Positions 15,944-23,214 of a DNA stretch of 36,282 bases are shown here, piece by piece; position 1 is the stretch's first letter, and each line of letters starts with the position of its first letter. Location of the stretch: assembly GCA_964388485.1 (NCBI GenBank), contig CAYMAS010000037.1, forward strand, positions 1 to 36,282, in the 5' to 3' direction. This stretch comes from JBCDKH01 sp964388485. GTDB taxonomy: Bacteria > Planctomycetota > Phycisphaerae > Tepidisphaerales > Tepidisphaeraceae. A model generated the notes under the pieces. The model was not told the origin of the DNA, made no database searches, and saw nothing but the letters and a program-made list of their open reading frames with translations. A program made the translations under genes and the position numbers.

Positions 15944-16936
15944 GTGCTCATTGAAGTCACCCACACCACCGAGCTCACTTACGACGAGCCGATCCGCGGA
16001 TCGCAGATGGAGCTCCGCGTGTGCCCTGCCCAGCTCGCCGATCAGGCACGGCTCAGCTTCGAACTCGCCATCGGCCCGCGGGCTCAAGTGCACGGCTACT
16101 TCGACTGGCTCGACAACCACGTCCACGCCTTCGGCATCGACGGGTGGCACGAGACGATTCGCATCAGTGCCGTCAGCACCATGCGGACGTACCGGGCCGA
16201 TGCCGACATCGCGACGCTCGAGGTCGTGCCTGACACCTGGCCGCTTGAGGGCGTCCGGGAGGACTACAGGCTCTACGACTACCTGACGCTCGAAGGCCCG
16301 CTGAAACCGACCGAGGAACTGGACAGGCTCGTAAAGGACGTGGATGCAAAAGAGGGAGAACTCCTTGGCACGCTGGCGGGTCGTGCGCTGACGCTGCTAC
16401 GCGATCGATTCGAGTACAAGACCGGCGCGACCAACAGTGCGACACCCCTTGGCACGTTCCTCAAGAAGGAGCGAGGCGTCTGTCAGGACTTCACGCACGC
16501 TTACGTCGCGGTGATGCGCAAGCTCGGCGTGCCGACGCGATACGTCAGTGGCATCGTGCACGAAGATCTTGGCTATCAGTTTCTCGGTGCGTCGCAGACG
16601 CACGCGTGGGCAGAGGTGTTGTTTCCGTCGATGCGAAGCTCGGACGGTGCCGGCGGGTGGGTCGGCCTCGATCCGACCAACGGCGTCCGTGCCGGCCCGA
16701 CATTTGTCAAAGTCGCCAACGGCCGGCACTTCAACGACGTCCCGCCCAACCGCGGCGTCTACATGGGCTCCGCCAACGAGACCATCAGCGTCGACGTGCA
16801 GACCCGCACCCTGCCGAGCGTCCCGCCGGAGCTCCAGGCCGAGCGGTTCCGGTCCATCAACGTCCAAGCGACGCCCGCTCCCCTGGCCCTTGCCGCGTCA
16901 GTCGACGGCCAACAGCAGCAGCAACAACAGCAGTAG
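15944..16936 (+). CDS. transglutaminase-like protein, second copy, with polyglutamine tail
   Basis: About 330 residues from GTG 15944 (VLIEVTHTTELTYDEPI). It has the same architecture as the 13725 gene: an N-terminal beta domain, then the transglutaminase core with Cys180 (RGVCQDFTHAYVAV), His220 (SQTHAWAEV) and Asp243 (LDPTNG). The C terminus ends in eight consecutive glutamines (CAG/CAA codons, 16911-16933), absent from the first copy. The frame is open far upstream, but that region is the antisense of the membrane gene. Sequence divergence from the first copy points to an old duplication or to separate substrates. It meets fabH end to end with an 11-base gap. Confidence 0.85.
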   Translation: MLIEVTHTTELTYDEPIRGSQMELRVCPAQLADQARLSFELAIGPRAQVHGYFDWLDNHVHAFGIDGWHETIRISAVSTMRTYRADADIATLEVVPDTWPLEGVREDYRLYDYLTLEGPLKPTEELDRLVKDVDAKEGELLGTLAGRALTLLRDRFEYKTGATNSATPLGTFLKKERGVCQDFTHAYVAVMRKLGVPTRYVSGIVHEDLGYQFLGASQTHAWAEVLFPSMRSSDGAGGWVGLDPTNGVRAGPTFVKVANGRHFNDVPPNRGVYMGSANETISVDVQTRTLPSVPPELQAERFRSINVQATPAPLALAASVDGQQQQQQQQ

Positions 16937-16947
16937 CGGAACGTCAC

Positions 16948-17952
16948 TCACAAGCGAACGAGCGCGCTGCCCCACGTCAAACCCGCGCCCACTGCGAGGA
17001 CGAGAACGAGGTCGCCCTCTTTGGCACGCCCTGCCTTTAAGGCTTCGTCTAAAGCGATCGGCACGCTGGCGGCGCTGGTGTTGCCGTACTTGTCGATGTT
17101 GATCACCGCCTTGTCACGATCCAGGCCCAGGCGGTTGAGGGCGCTGTCGATGATCCGCAGGTTGCTCTGGTGCGGCACGACGAGCTTGATGTCGTCGGCG
17201 CTGAGGCCGGTGCTCTTGAGCACCGTGTCGACCAGCTCGTTGAGCCGGGTCACCGCAAACTTGAAGACTTCGCGGCCTCGCATCTGCAGGTGGTGATTCC
17301 CGCCGGCGACCATCTTTTCATTAATCGGATGGCGGCTGCCGACGGGGCAGTTGATGAGCTCCCAGCCGCCGCCGTCGGCGTGAAGTTCACTGAAGAGCAG
17401 GCCGCGGTCGGCACTGGTTTCGGCACGCAGGACCGCCGCGCCGGCACCGTCGCCCCAAAGGATGCAGCTCGTTCGGTCCGTGTAGTCGGTGACGCTGCTG
17501 AGCTTGTCTGCCCCGATGAGCAGGATGTTCTCGTACCGGCCGCTTTCGATGAGGGCGGCGCAGAACTGCATGCCATAGACGAAGCCGCTGCAGGCGGCGT
17601 TGAGATCGACGGCGGGCGTTCTGTCCAGGCCCAGCGAGTGGGCGACGAAGCACGCGGCGGCGGGCGTCATCATGTCGGGCGTGATCGTGGCGACGACGAT
17701 TAGGTCGAGATCTTTGGCTTCGAGGTGGGCAGACTTGAGGGCCCGCGTCGCGGCTCGACTCGCGATGACGCTCGTCGGCTCGTCGCCGGCGGCGACACGA
17801 CGCTCCTTGATGCCGGTCCGCTGGACGATCCACTCGTCGCTCGTGTCGACCATCTTCGACAGTTCTTCGTTCGTCAGCCGCTTTTCCGGCAGATAGCTGC
17901 CGGTTCCGGCGATCACGGCGCGGCGTTTGACCTGTGTCGAATCCTGACTCAT
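16948..17952 (-). CDS. fabH: beta-ketoacyl-ACP synthase III
   Basis: Cytosolic enzyme that condenses acetyl-CoA (or another short acyl-CoA) with malonyl-ACP to start fatty-acid synthesis. From ATG 17952 (MSQDSTQVKRRAVIAGTGSY) it is 334 residues, a normal length. The catalytic triad is intact: Cys121 (LNAACSGFVYG), His261 (VVPHQSN) and Asn291 (YGNTSAAS). The Gly-rich C-terminal motif (LAVGAGLTWGSALV) is present. The longer frame to 17988 adds 12 residues with no homology. It is third in the rpmF-plsX-fabH block, with 72 bases between it and plsX. Confidence 0.95.
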   Translation of the reverse strand: MSQDSTQVKRRAVIAGTGSYLPEKRLTNEELSKMVDTSDEWIVQRTGIKERRVAAGDEPTSVIASRAATRALKSAHLEAKDLDLIVVATITPDMMTPAAACFVAHSLGLDRTPAVDLNAACSGFVYGMQFCAALIESGRYENILLIGADKLSSVTDYTDRTSCILWGDGAGAAVLRAETSADRGLLFSELHADGGGWELINCPVGSRHPINEKMVAGGNHHLQMRGREVFKFAVTRLNELVDTVLKSTGLSADDIKLVVPHQSNLRIIDSALNRLGLDRDKAVINIDKYGNTSAASVPIALDEALKAGRAKEGDLVLVLAVGAGLTWGSALVRL

Positions 17953-18024
17953 GGACCAAGACAGTAGAACCGCCCGCAGCCGCGTCACGATGTGACGGTG
18001 ACCAGCGTTGGAGTGACTGGCGTG

Positions 18025-19062
18025 TCAGCAAGTGACATCCGTCTGAGCGATGTGGTTGACGATCTTGCTATTGACGTCGCTGGCAACAAGTTGCTGGCCG
18101 GCGCGGAGGGCGTTCTTGATCGTGCGGGCGTCCGACGCGCCGTGTGCAATGAGCGTGTAGCCGTTGACGCCCAGCAACGGCGCGCCGCCGTACTCCTGCC
18201 AATCGTGCCGCATCTTGATTTTGCCGAGAATCTTCTTCATCGGTTCGACAAGCTCCGGGGCGTTCTCGCCGAGCTCGAAAAAGACTGTGCGGAACAGCCC
18301 CTCGAACAGGCCCTCGAAGCTCTTGAGCATGACGTTGCCGACAAAGCCGTCGCAGACGACGACGTCGACGACGCCGTTGAAGAAGTCGCGACCTTCGACG
18401 TTGCCGACGAAGTTGATCTGGCTCTCGGACCGCAGCAGCTTGTGTGACTCCTTCGTCACATCGTTGCCTTTGGCCTCTTCCTCACCCACGCTGATGAGGC
18501 CGACGCGTGGCAGCTCGACGCCGCAAACCGCACGGGCGTAGCTGGCGGCCATAATCGCGTACTGGAGCAGGTGGTGCGGCTGGGGGTCGACGTTCGCGCC
18601 GGCATCACACAGAACGACCGGTCCGTGGAACGTCGGAATAACGACCGCAATGCCGGGCCGCGAAACGCCTTGAAGGGTCCGCATCCGCAGTTGGCTGGCC
18701 GCGACGCAGGCGCCCGTGTTGCCGGCCGAAACGAAAACGTCCGCCTTGCCGTCGGCAACGAGCTTGGCTGCGACGCCGATTGAGCTGTCTCGCTTGCGTC
18801 GAATGGCTTCGACCGGCGACTCGTCCATTGCAATAACCTGCGACGCGTGGACCACTTCGTACTGCTTGCCGACCTCACCGAGTTCGGCGTCGTCAAGAGC
18901 GCAGCGGATCGTGCCTTCATCGCCGACGAGCAGGAGGCGGTCGTCGGCGTTGAGAACATCGGCCGCGGCGAAGCAGCCGGCGAGGATGGCATCGGGCGCC
19001 TTATCGCCACCCATCACGTCCACGGCGGCGATCATCGGCTTGGGCGTCGAAACATCGGGCAT
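18025..19062 (-). CDS. plsX: phosphate acyltransferase PlsX
   Basis: Converts acyl-ACP to acyl-phosphate for phosphatidic acid synthesis; a soluble, membrane-associated enzyme. At 345 residues it has the usual length. Diagnostic motifs are IAAVDVMGGDKAPDAILAG at the start, SPVEAIRRKRDSSIGVA, VFVSAGNTGACVAAS, LCDAGANVDPQPHHLLQYA and VVVCDGFVGNVMLKS. The C-terminal GGAPLLGVNGYTLIAHGAS is also typical. The gene sits between rpmF and fabH, its usual company, on the same strand. Confidence 0.96.
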   Translation of the reverse strand: MPDVSTPKPMIAAVDVMGGDKAPDAILAGCFAAADVLNADDRLLLVGDEGTIRCALDDAELGEVGKQYEVVHASQVIAMDESPVEAIRRKRDSSIGVAAKLVADGKADVFVSAGNTGACVAASQLRMRTLQGVSRPGIAVVIPTFHGPVVLCDAGANVDPQPHHLLQYAIMAASYARAVCGVELPRVGLISVGEEEAKGNDVTKESHKLLRSESQINFVGNVEGRDFFNGVVDVVVCDGFVGNVMLKSFEGLFEGLFRTVFFELGENAPELVEPMKKILGKIKMRHDWQEYGGAPLLGVNGYTLIAHGASDARTIKNALRAGQQLVASDVNSKIVNHIAQTDVTC

Positions 19063-19083
19063 AGCAGTAGCTTAGAAACACGA

Positions 19084-19108
19084 CGGGCCCGACGCAGCGT
19101 CGAGCCCG
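19084..19108 (-). promoter_or_regulatory. 12-bp stem hairpin between rpmF and plsX
   Basis: CGGGCCCGACGC and GCGTCGAGCCCG pair with one mismatch around a single base. With no T-run it is not a standard terminator. It could attenuate or process the transcript between the abundant ribosomal protein message and the lipid genes. Confidence 0.5.
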
Positions 19109-19140
19109 GAACAGATGGGAGAAGATGAATGCAGCGCGAC

Positions 19141-19332
19141 CTAGTCAGCTTGCTCGAGCGGGTCCATCTTGAGGGCGAGCTTCGGGTTGACGAAGCCGCA
19201 ATGGCCGCAAGCGGCGTGCGGCAGCTTGGCGTTGCCGCAGGCGTTGCAGCGGACGACGTGCGGCGGCTTGAGCGCGTGGTGGCTGCGGCGGCTTCGCTTG
19301 CGGCTCTTACTCGTGCGTTGGGCGGGCAGCAT
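19141..19332 (-). CDS. rpmF: 50S ribosomal protein L32
   Basis: 63 residues. The beginning MLPAQRTSKSRKRSRRSHHAL is the L32 N terminus, in which the usual AVPKRKTSKSRRRMRRSHHA pattern is recognisable. Two CxxC pairs (CNAC at about 29 and CGHC at about 43) make this the zinc-binding form. It leads the rpmF-plsX-fabH block, a gene order conserved in many bacteria. Confidence 0.93.
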   Translation of the reverse strand: MLPAQRTSKSRKRSRRSHHALKPPHVVRCNACGNAKLPHAACGHCGFVNPKLALKMDPLEQAD

Positions 19333-19504
19333 AGCAGTCGGGGCTCAAATCGGCAGTCTACAGGTCAGTCAAGGCCCAGCGGCTCCAGCCACGGGCGGTG
19401 GGCACCCTAGGAGCGCTTCAGGTGAATCGTCAACCGGGGACACCGCGGGATCAATCGCCGGTGACGCAACAACCATCAGGCCGGCTCTCTAGCCAGCAGT
19501 TGCG

Positions 19505-21235
19505 TTACCAGGAGCGCGGCCGCGTCGAGGGGGCAGTTGTTGGCTGCGTGGCCGGTCGGGTCGCCGGTGCCGGTTCCTCCAGGACGATCACGACCAGCGG
19601 CGACGTCTCCTCGTCTTCCTTCGACAGCTTCGCCTCGCGACGGTTCGACACGTTCATGACCGCCGGCGGTGCGTCGCTGCCGAGAACGTCCGCCATGCGT
19701 GCGACTAGTTCCCGCTGAACGCTTCCCGCCGTGCGACCGATGGTTTTGAACTCGCCGACGCGGCCGAGCTTGGCGATGCCGTCCTCGGCGACGACGGCTT
19801 CGAGCCGCTCGCCCGACTCGAACTCGACGCGAACCGCGTCACCGATCTGGAACGGGTCGCGATCCACCCGCAGCAGCTCGACCACGTCCAGCGTGCGCCC
19901 GCCCGGAACGTCCGCCTTGCGGGACGTGAACAGCGTGCTCGACACCGCGACGAGGTACTCACGAGCCAGATCGAGCTCGACCTCCTTCGCCACGTCGCCC
20001 GTCGTCCGGCCCAGCACGTCGATGCGGCCGAGACCGAGGATCTTCAGATCGGCGAATCCATCAGCGTCCACCGGCACCTCCACCTGCGGCCGATCATCGG
20101 ACAGTTCCTTCGCGAGCGATTCCGGCAGGTCTGGCGAGAGCTTCTTGTTCGGCTCGAGCCGACGGAGCGAAATGACGATGCGGTCGTTCGGGAACAATCG
20201 ACGCGGCGCGTCTTCATCTAACGTGTCGTCTTCTGCCTGCTCCGGAGCGACCGCACCGGGCCGCTGAATCCGGATCGAAGCGGGTCCGGCCCGGTCGGGT
20301 GCCTCACGAGTCCAGTTTGCGACTGCTCTTGAATCCGACCTTGTTGCGGCACCGACCACGTCGGTGATCGCGATCCTGTCGAGCGGGTCCGGGACGACGA
20401 AGACGGTGACCGGAATATCCCGATCCTCAAGAATGGCCAGTCCGACCTTGGGAAGCCGGTCGATGAAGTTCGGGTCCAGCTGATCGGCCACGTCTCGCAG
20501 GGTGGTGTTGCGGGTGGCGAAGGTGATGCCGCTGGTGGCGAGTTCGGCCGCGATGCGTCCGGCGGCGGCGGCGGGTTCGCGGGCCGACATCGCCACCAGC
20601 GTCGAATCACCATCGACGTACGGCAGCGACGGCTCGACAGGCGTGTCGGGCAGCGTGGCATCCGGAGCTTCCGACAGACTCATGGCCGCCGGATCCTGAG
20701 TCACGGTTGGCTCCGGCTGCACCAGATTGTCGTCCGCTACCGGCGGTTCGGGCGCTTCGTCACCTTCGACCGCCGGCTGGGGCCGTACCTGATAAGGATC
20801 GAACGCCGGATCGCTCAGCTCTGTCGCCTGCGCTCCAGCCATAATCGCCGGCATGTCCTCGACCGCCTGACGCCCGTCGTCGCCCGGCAGGAGGTACACG
20901 ACGGAGATGCCCAGCGTCAGCAGGACCACGAGACTGGCAGCGATGCCGAGAATGTTGGGTGTGAGGAAGCGGGAGAAGCCGGTGCTGACAGGCTCGCCCA
21001 GCAGCGACTCCCGCTCCAGCCGCATCATCGTCGGATCCGCCTGCTCCAGCGAGCCCGGAGGCGGGGCGACCGGTGGCAGCGACGTCATCCAACGCTTGGC
21101 CTGACGCATCTCAGCCACCATCTGCCGATACCGCGGCGACCTGGCGATCATCTGCTCGATCTCACCACTGGCGGAGGGAGACAAGTCTCCATCCACGTAA
21201 GCGGCAAGGTCGGCTTCGATCCGTTCGTCAGTCAT
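19505..21235 (-). CDS. membrane anti-sigma-like protein with polysaccharide-export-like extracytoplasmic domains
   Basis: 576 residues. Residues 5-50 (IEADLAAYVDGDLSPSASGEIEQMI, RYRQMVAEMRQAKRW) look like the short helical cytoplasmic domain of anti-sigma factors, without the zinc-binding HxxxCxxC. One membrane helix follows at 94-116. After a Pro/Glu-rich linker (about 145-205), residues 347-432 and 462-530 are two copies of a fold like the polysaccharide export (Wza) N domain. Each shows the pattern GDxVxV, xVxxDGxAxLxxxGxxxxxGRTxGxVxxE. A Thr/Pro-rich tail ends the protein. It lies 17 bases after the sigma factor gene and in the same direction, so it should hold or sense for that sigma factor. 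Fusion of a Wza-like part to an anti-sigma domain is unusual; a sensor for exopolysaccharide or its export is an inference. Confidence 0.75.
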   Translation of the reverse strand: MTDERIEADLAAYVDGDLSPSASGEIEQMIARSPRYRQMVAEMRQAKRWMTSLPPVAPPPGSLEQADPTMMRLERESLLGEPVSTGFSRFLTPNILGIAASLVVLLTLGISVVYLLPGDDGRQAVEDMPAIMAGAQATELSDPAFDPYQVRPQPAVEGDEAPEPPVADDNLVQPEPTVTQDPAAMSLSEAPDATLPDTPVEPSLPYVDGDSTLVAMSAREPAAAAGRIAAELATSGITFATRNTTLRDVADQLDPNFIDRLPKVGLAILEDRDIPVTVFVVPDPLDRIAITDVVGAATRSDSRAVANWTREAPDRAGPASIRIQRPGAVAPEQAEDDTLDEDAPRRLFPNDRIVISLRRLEPNKKLSPDLPESLAKELSDDRPQVEVPVDADGFADLKILGLGRIDVLGRTTGDVAKEVELDLAREYLVAVSSTLFTSRKADVPGGRTLDVVELLRVDRDPFQIGDAVRVEFESGERLEAVVAEDGIAKLGRVGEFKTIGRTAGSVQRELVARMADVLGSDAPPAVMNVSNRREAKLSKEDEETSPLVVIVLEEPAPATRPATQPTTAPSTRPRSW

Positions 21236-21252
21236 ACGTCGGTCGCTAAAGG

Positions 21253-21942
21253 TCAGGCTTCAGTGCCGCGGCGGCGGTGAAGGTCGAAGTGGTCCTGGAG
21301 CTGCTCACGCAACGCCACACGGGCTCGGAACAGCCGGCTCTTGAGCGTGCCCAGCGGCAGGCCGAGGATGGCGGCCATTTGGCTGTAGTCGAACCCTTCG
21401 AGGTCGCGCATGACGAGCAACGCGCGAGCCTCGGCGTCGAGCCGTTCCATCGCCTTCACGACGGCCCGTTGGTCCTCGTTCTGCTCGGTTTTGGCGGCGG
21501 GATCGCTCGCAAAGCCGGTCCGCCAGCCCGTGCCGTCGCCGGTCATGCCGCTGAGCGTCGGGTCACCCGAGGCCTCCTTGAGGAGCTCCCGCCGACGCCG
21601 GCCTCGACGCAGGTGCGTCATGCTCGCGTTGACAGCGATGCGAAAGAGCCACGAGTAGGGCCCGCTGTCGCCGCGATGCTCGGCGACTTTGTCGAAGGCC
21701 CGGGCAAACACGTCCTGCGTCAGGTCGGCGGCGTCTTCGTAGTGATTCGTCAGGCGGTACACGGCGTTGAAGATGCGGTCGTAGTAGATGCGGACCACCG
21801 TCGCAAAAGCGGCCCGGTCCCCGCGGCGTGCCTGCTCGAAGGCCCGACGCCCCTCCTGATCCATCGGATCGACGGCCTCTTCCAAAGAACCCAAGCCCAC
21901 TTCGGCAGGGGCAGGGGCGGGATCGGCGTGGGGCTCGGGCAC
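21253..21942 (-). CDS. ECF RNA polymerase sigma factor (RpoE-like)
   Basis: 229 residues. Region 2 is clear (FATVVRIYYDRIFNAVYRLTNHYEDAADLTQDVFARAFDKV, then YSWLFRIAVNASMTHLRRGRRR). Region 4 is RAVVKAMERLDAEARALLVMRDLEGFDYSQMAAILGLPLGTLKSRLFRAR. The linker between them (about residues 120-155) is longer than in minimal ECF factors. The N-terminal extension is Pro/Ala-rich. It is the first gene of a two-gene operon with the anti-sigma-like protein, so it is probably autoregulated, although I could not identify a promoter. Confidence 0.93.
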   Translation of the reverse strand: MPEPHADPAPAPAEVGLGSLEEAVDPMDQEGRRAFEQARRGDRAAFATVVRIYYDRIFNAVYRLTNHYEDAADLTQDVFARAFDKVAEHRGDSGPYSWLFRIAVNASMTHLRRGRRRRELLKEASGDPTLSGMTGDGTGWRTGFASDPAAKTEQNEDQRAVVKAMERLDAEARALLVMRDLEGFDYSQMAAILGLPLGTLKSRLFRARVALREQLQDHFDLHRRRGTEA

Positions 21943-22056
21943 TGGCCTAAATCCTCAGACGCGTGTGGCAACGAAGAGTTCCCGCCAAATCTCTACTGAT
22001 CGGGCGTGGGTCCGTACGCTACGCCCGCCCCTGCCGCGGCGGGTCGCGGCTCCTAC

Positions 22057-22113
22057 CTCATGTCGCTTCGTTGTCCTCATGTCACCACGTTGTCCTCATG
22101 TCGCCACGTCATC
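22057..22113. repeat. three tandem 19-bp repeats upstream of the phosphotransferase
   Basis: Units at 22057-22075, 22076-22094 and 22095-22113 all begin CTCATGTC and vary slightly afterwards. They occupy the divergent gap between the sigma factor gene and the phosphotransferase gene. They could bind a regulator, or just be a short tandem repeat. Confidence 0.6.
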
Positions 22114-22141
22114 GCGTCGATGACTTCTCTGGCAGACCGAC

Positions 22142-23140
22142 ATGAGGCTCATTCCCACCTTCTCTCCCGCCGCCTCCGCTCGGAACGCTTCGCCCGCTAT
22201 GCCTCGCAACGCGTTGAGCCAGGCCGACTACGACGATGTCAGGCAAATCGCCTCGCGATGCCTCGGCAGCGTCCTGAGCGTCGACCCGATCCCGAGTCAG
22301 CAGAACGTCGTCTGCCGCATCCGCCTCCGCGACGGTTCCCGACGGATTCTCAAGATGGCCCCGCGGCCCGGGTCCAGCCGGTCCCGTGGCCGACGCAGCG
22401 ACGAGAACGTCGCCCGTGAACCCTCGGCCTACCGACGTCTTCGAGCGGCAGGCATTCCAGCTCCGACGATCTACTGCGGTGAAAAGAGCGACGGCCGCAT
22501 CGGGCGTGCGTGGTTCGCCTGTGACGACCTGGGCCGCCGCACCGCCGCGGACGGATCAGGCCTCAGCAACGCCGGCCGTCGGCACCTCTTCGGCCAGATC
22601 GGCAAGTTCCTCGCCCGCGTCCACGACCTGCCCGACGATGGCGACCATCAGACGCCCCGGCTCAGCCCGCTCATCGCTTGGCAGCACCACCAGATCCGCC
22701 GCGGGCTTGCAGGAGGCGTCTTTCGCGACGCCGCCATAGAAACCTACCTCAGCGACCTGCTGGAAACCGATCGCCCCGGCACCACCACCGGCCGATGCTC
22801 GCTCTGCCACGGCGACTACCACGCGGCCCAATGCGTTCGTCGTGGCGGCCGGCTGGTGGCGGCGGTCGATTGGGAGTCGAGCCACTGGGGCGACGCTGGT
22901 GACGATCATGCCGCCTTCGAAATCATGATGCGGGTGACGGTGCCGGCTGAGGTGGCACAGGTGGCGCTTGACGCGTACGCCGCCTCGCGGCCGTTTTTTG
23001 ACGCGTCGCGCTACGAGACCCGCCGCACCGCCCACGCCGCCGCGTTAACGGTCGCGTTCCACGACGTGCGTCGTCACGCCTACGCCCGATCCGCCCGCCA
23101 TCTGCTCCGGCAAGCTTCGCATCTCGCTGCTGCGGCCTGA
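22142..23140 (+). CDS. aminoglycoside phosphotransferase (APH) family protein
   Basis: A 332-residue kinase-like protein. The catalytic loop SLCHGDYHAAQCV fits the APH-type Brenner motif HGDxxxxN, with Cys in place of the usual Asn. The following VAAVDWESSHWGDAGDDHAAFEIMM has the metal-binding DWE in the DFG-like position. The N-lobe shows ILKMAP with the probable ATP-binding Lys. Substrate is unknown; resistance is not implied. ATG 22142 is the first start; ATG 22199 (MPRNALSQADYDDV) gives a more typical beginning. The end is followed by a strong hairpin at 23157-23182. Confidence 0.8.
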   Translation: MRLIPTFSPAASARNASPAMPRNALSQADYDDVRQIASRCLGSVLSVDPIPSQQNVVCRIRLRDGSRRILKMAPRPGSSRSRGRRSDENVAREPSAYRRLRAAGIPAPTIYCGEKSDGRIGRAWFACDDLGRRTAADGSGLSNAGRRHLFGQIGKFLARVHDLPDDGDHQTPRLSPLIAWQHHQIRRGLAGGVFRDAAIETYLSDLLETDRPGTTTGRCSLCHGDYHAAQCVRRGGRLVAAVDWESSHWGDAGDDHAAFEIMMRVTVPAEVAQVALDAYAASRPFFDASRYETRRTAHAAALTVAFHDVRRHAYARSARHLLRQASHLAAAA

Positions 23141-23156
23141 AGCCGACGATGCAAAA

Positions 23157-23182
23157 GCGGCCGCGGGATAATCCGCGACCGC
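23157..23182. terminator. hairpin between convergent genes, bidirectional terminator candidate
   Basis: GCGGCCGCGGG and TCCGCGACCGC pair over 11 bases (two non-Watson-Crick positions) around ATAA. AAAA precedes it on the plus strand, which becomes a T-run for minus-strand transcripts. It sits between the ends of the phosphotransferase and PEP-CTERM genes. Confidence 0.65.
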
Positions 23183-23214
23183 TCAGGACGCGATCGTGAC
23201 GGACCAGTCTTCCC

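Noticed and set aside
22142..23140. Antibiotic resistance gene
   Set aside because: APH-fold proteins are very diverse; nothing in the sequence or neighbours points to an antibiotic substrate.
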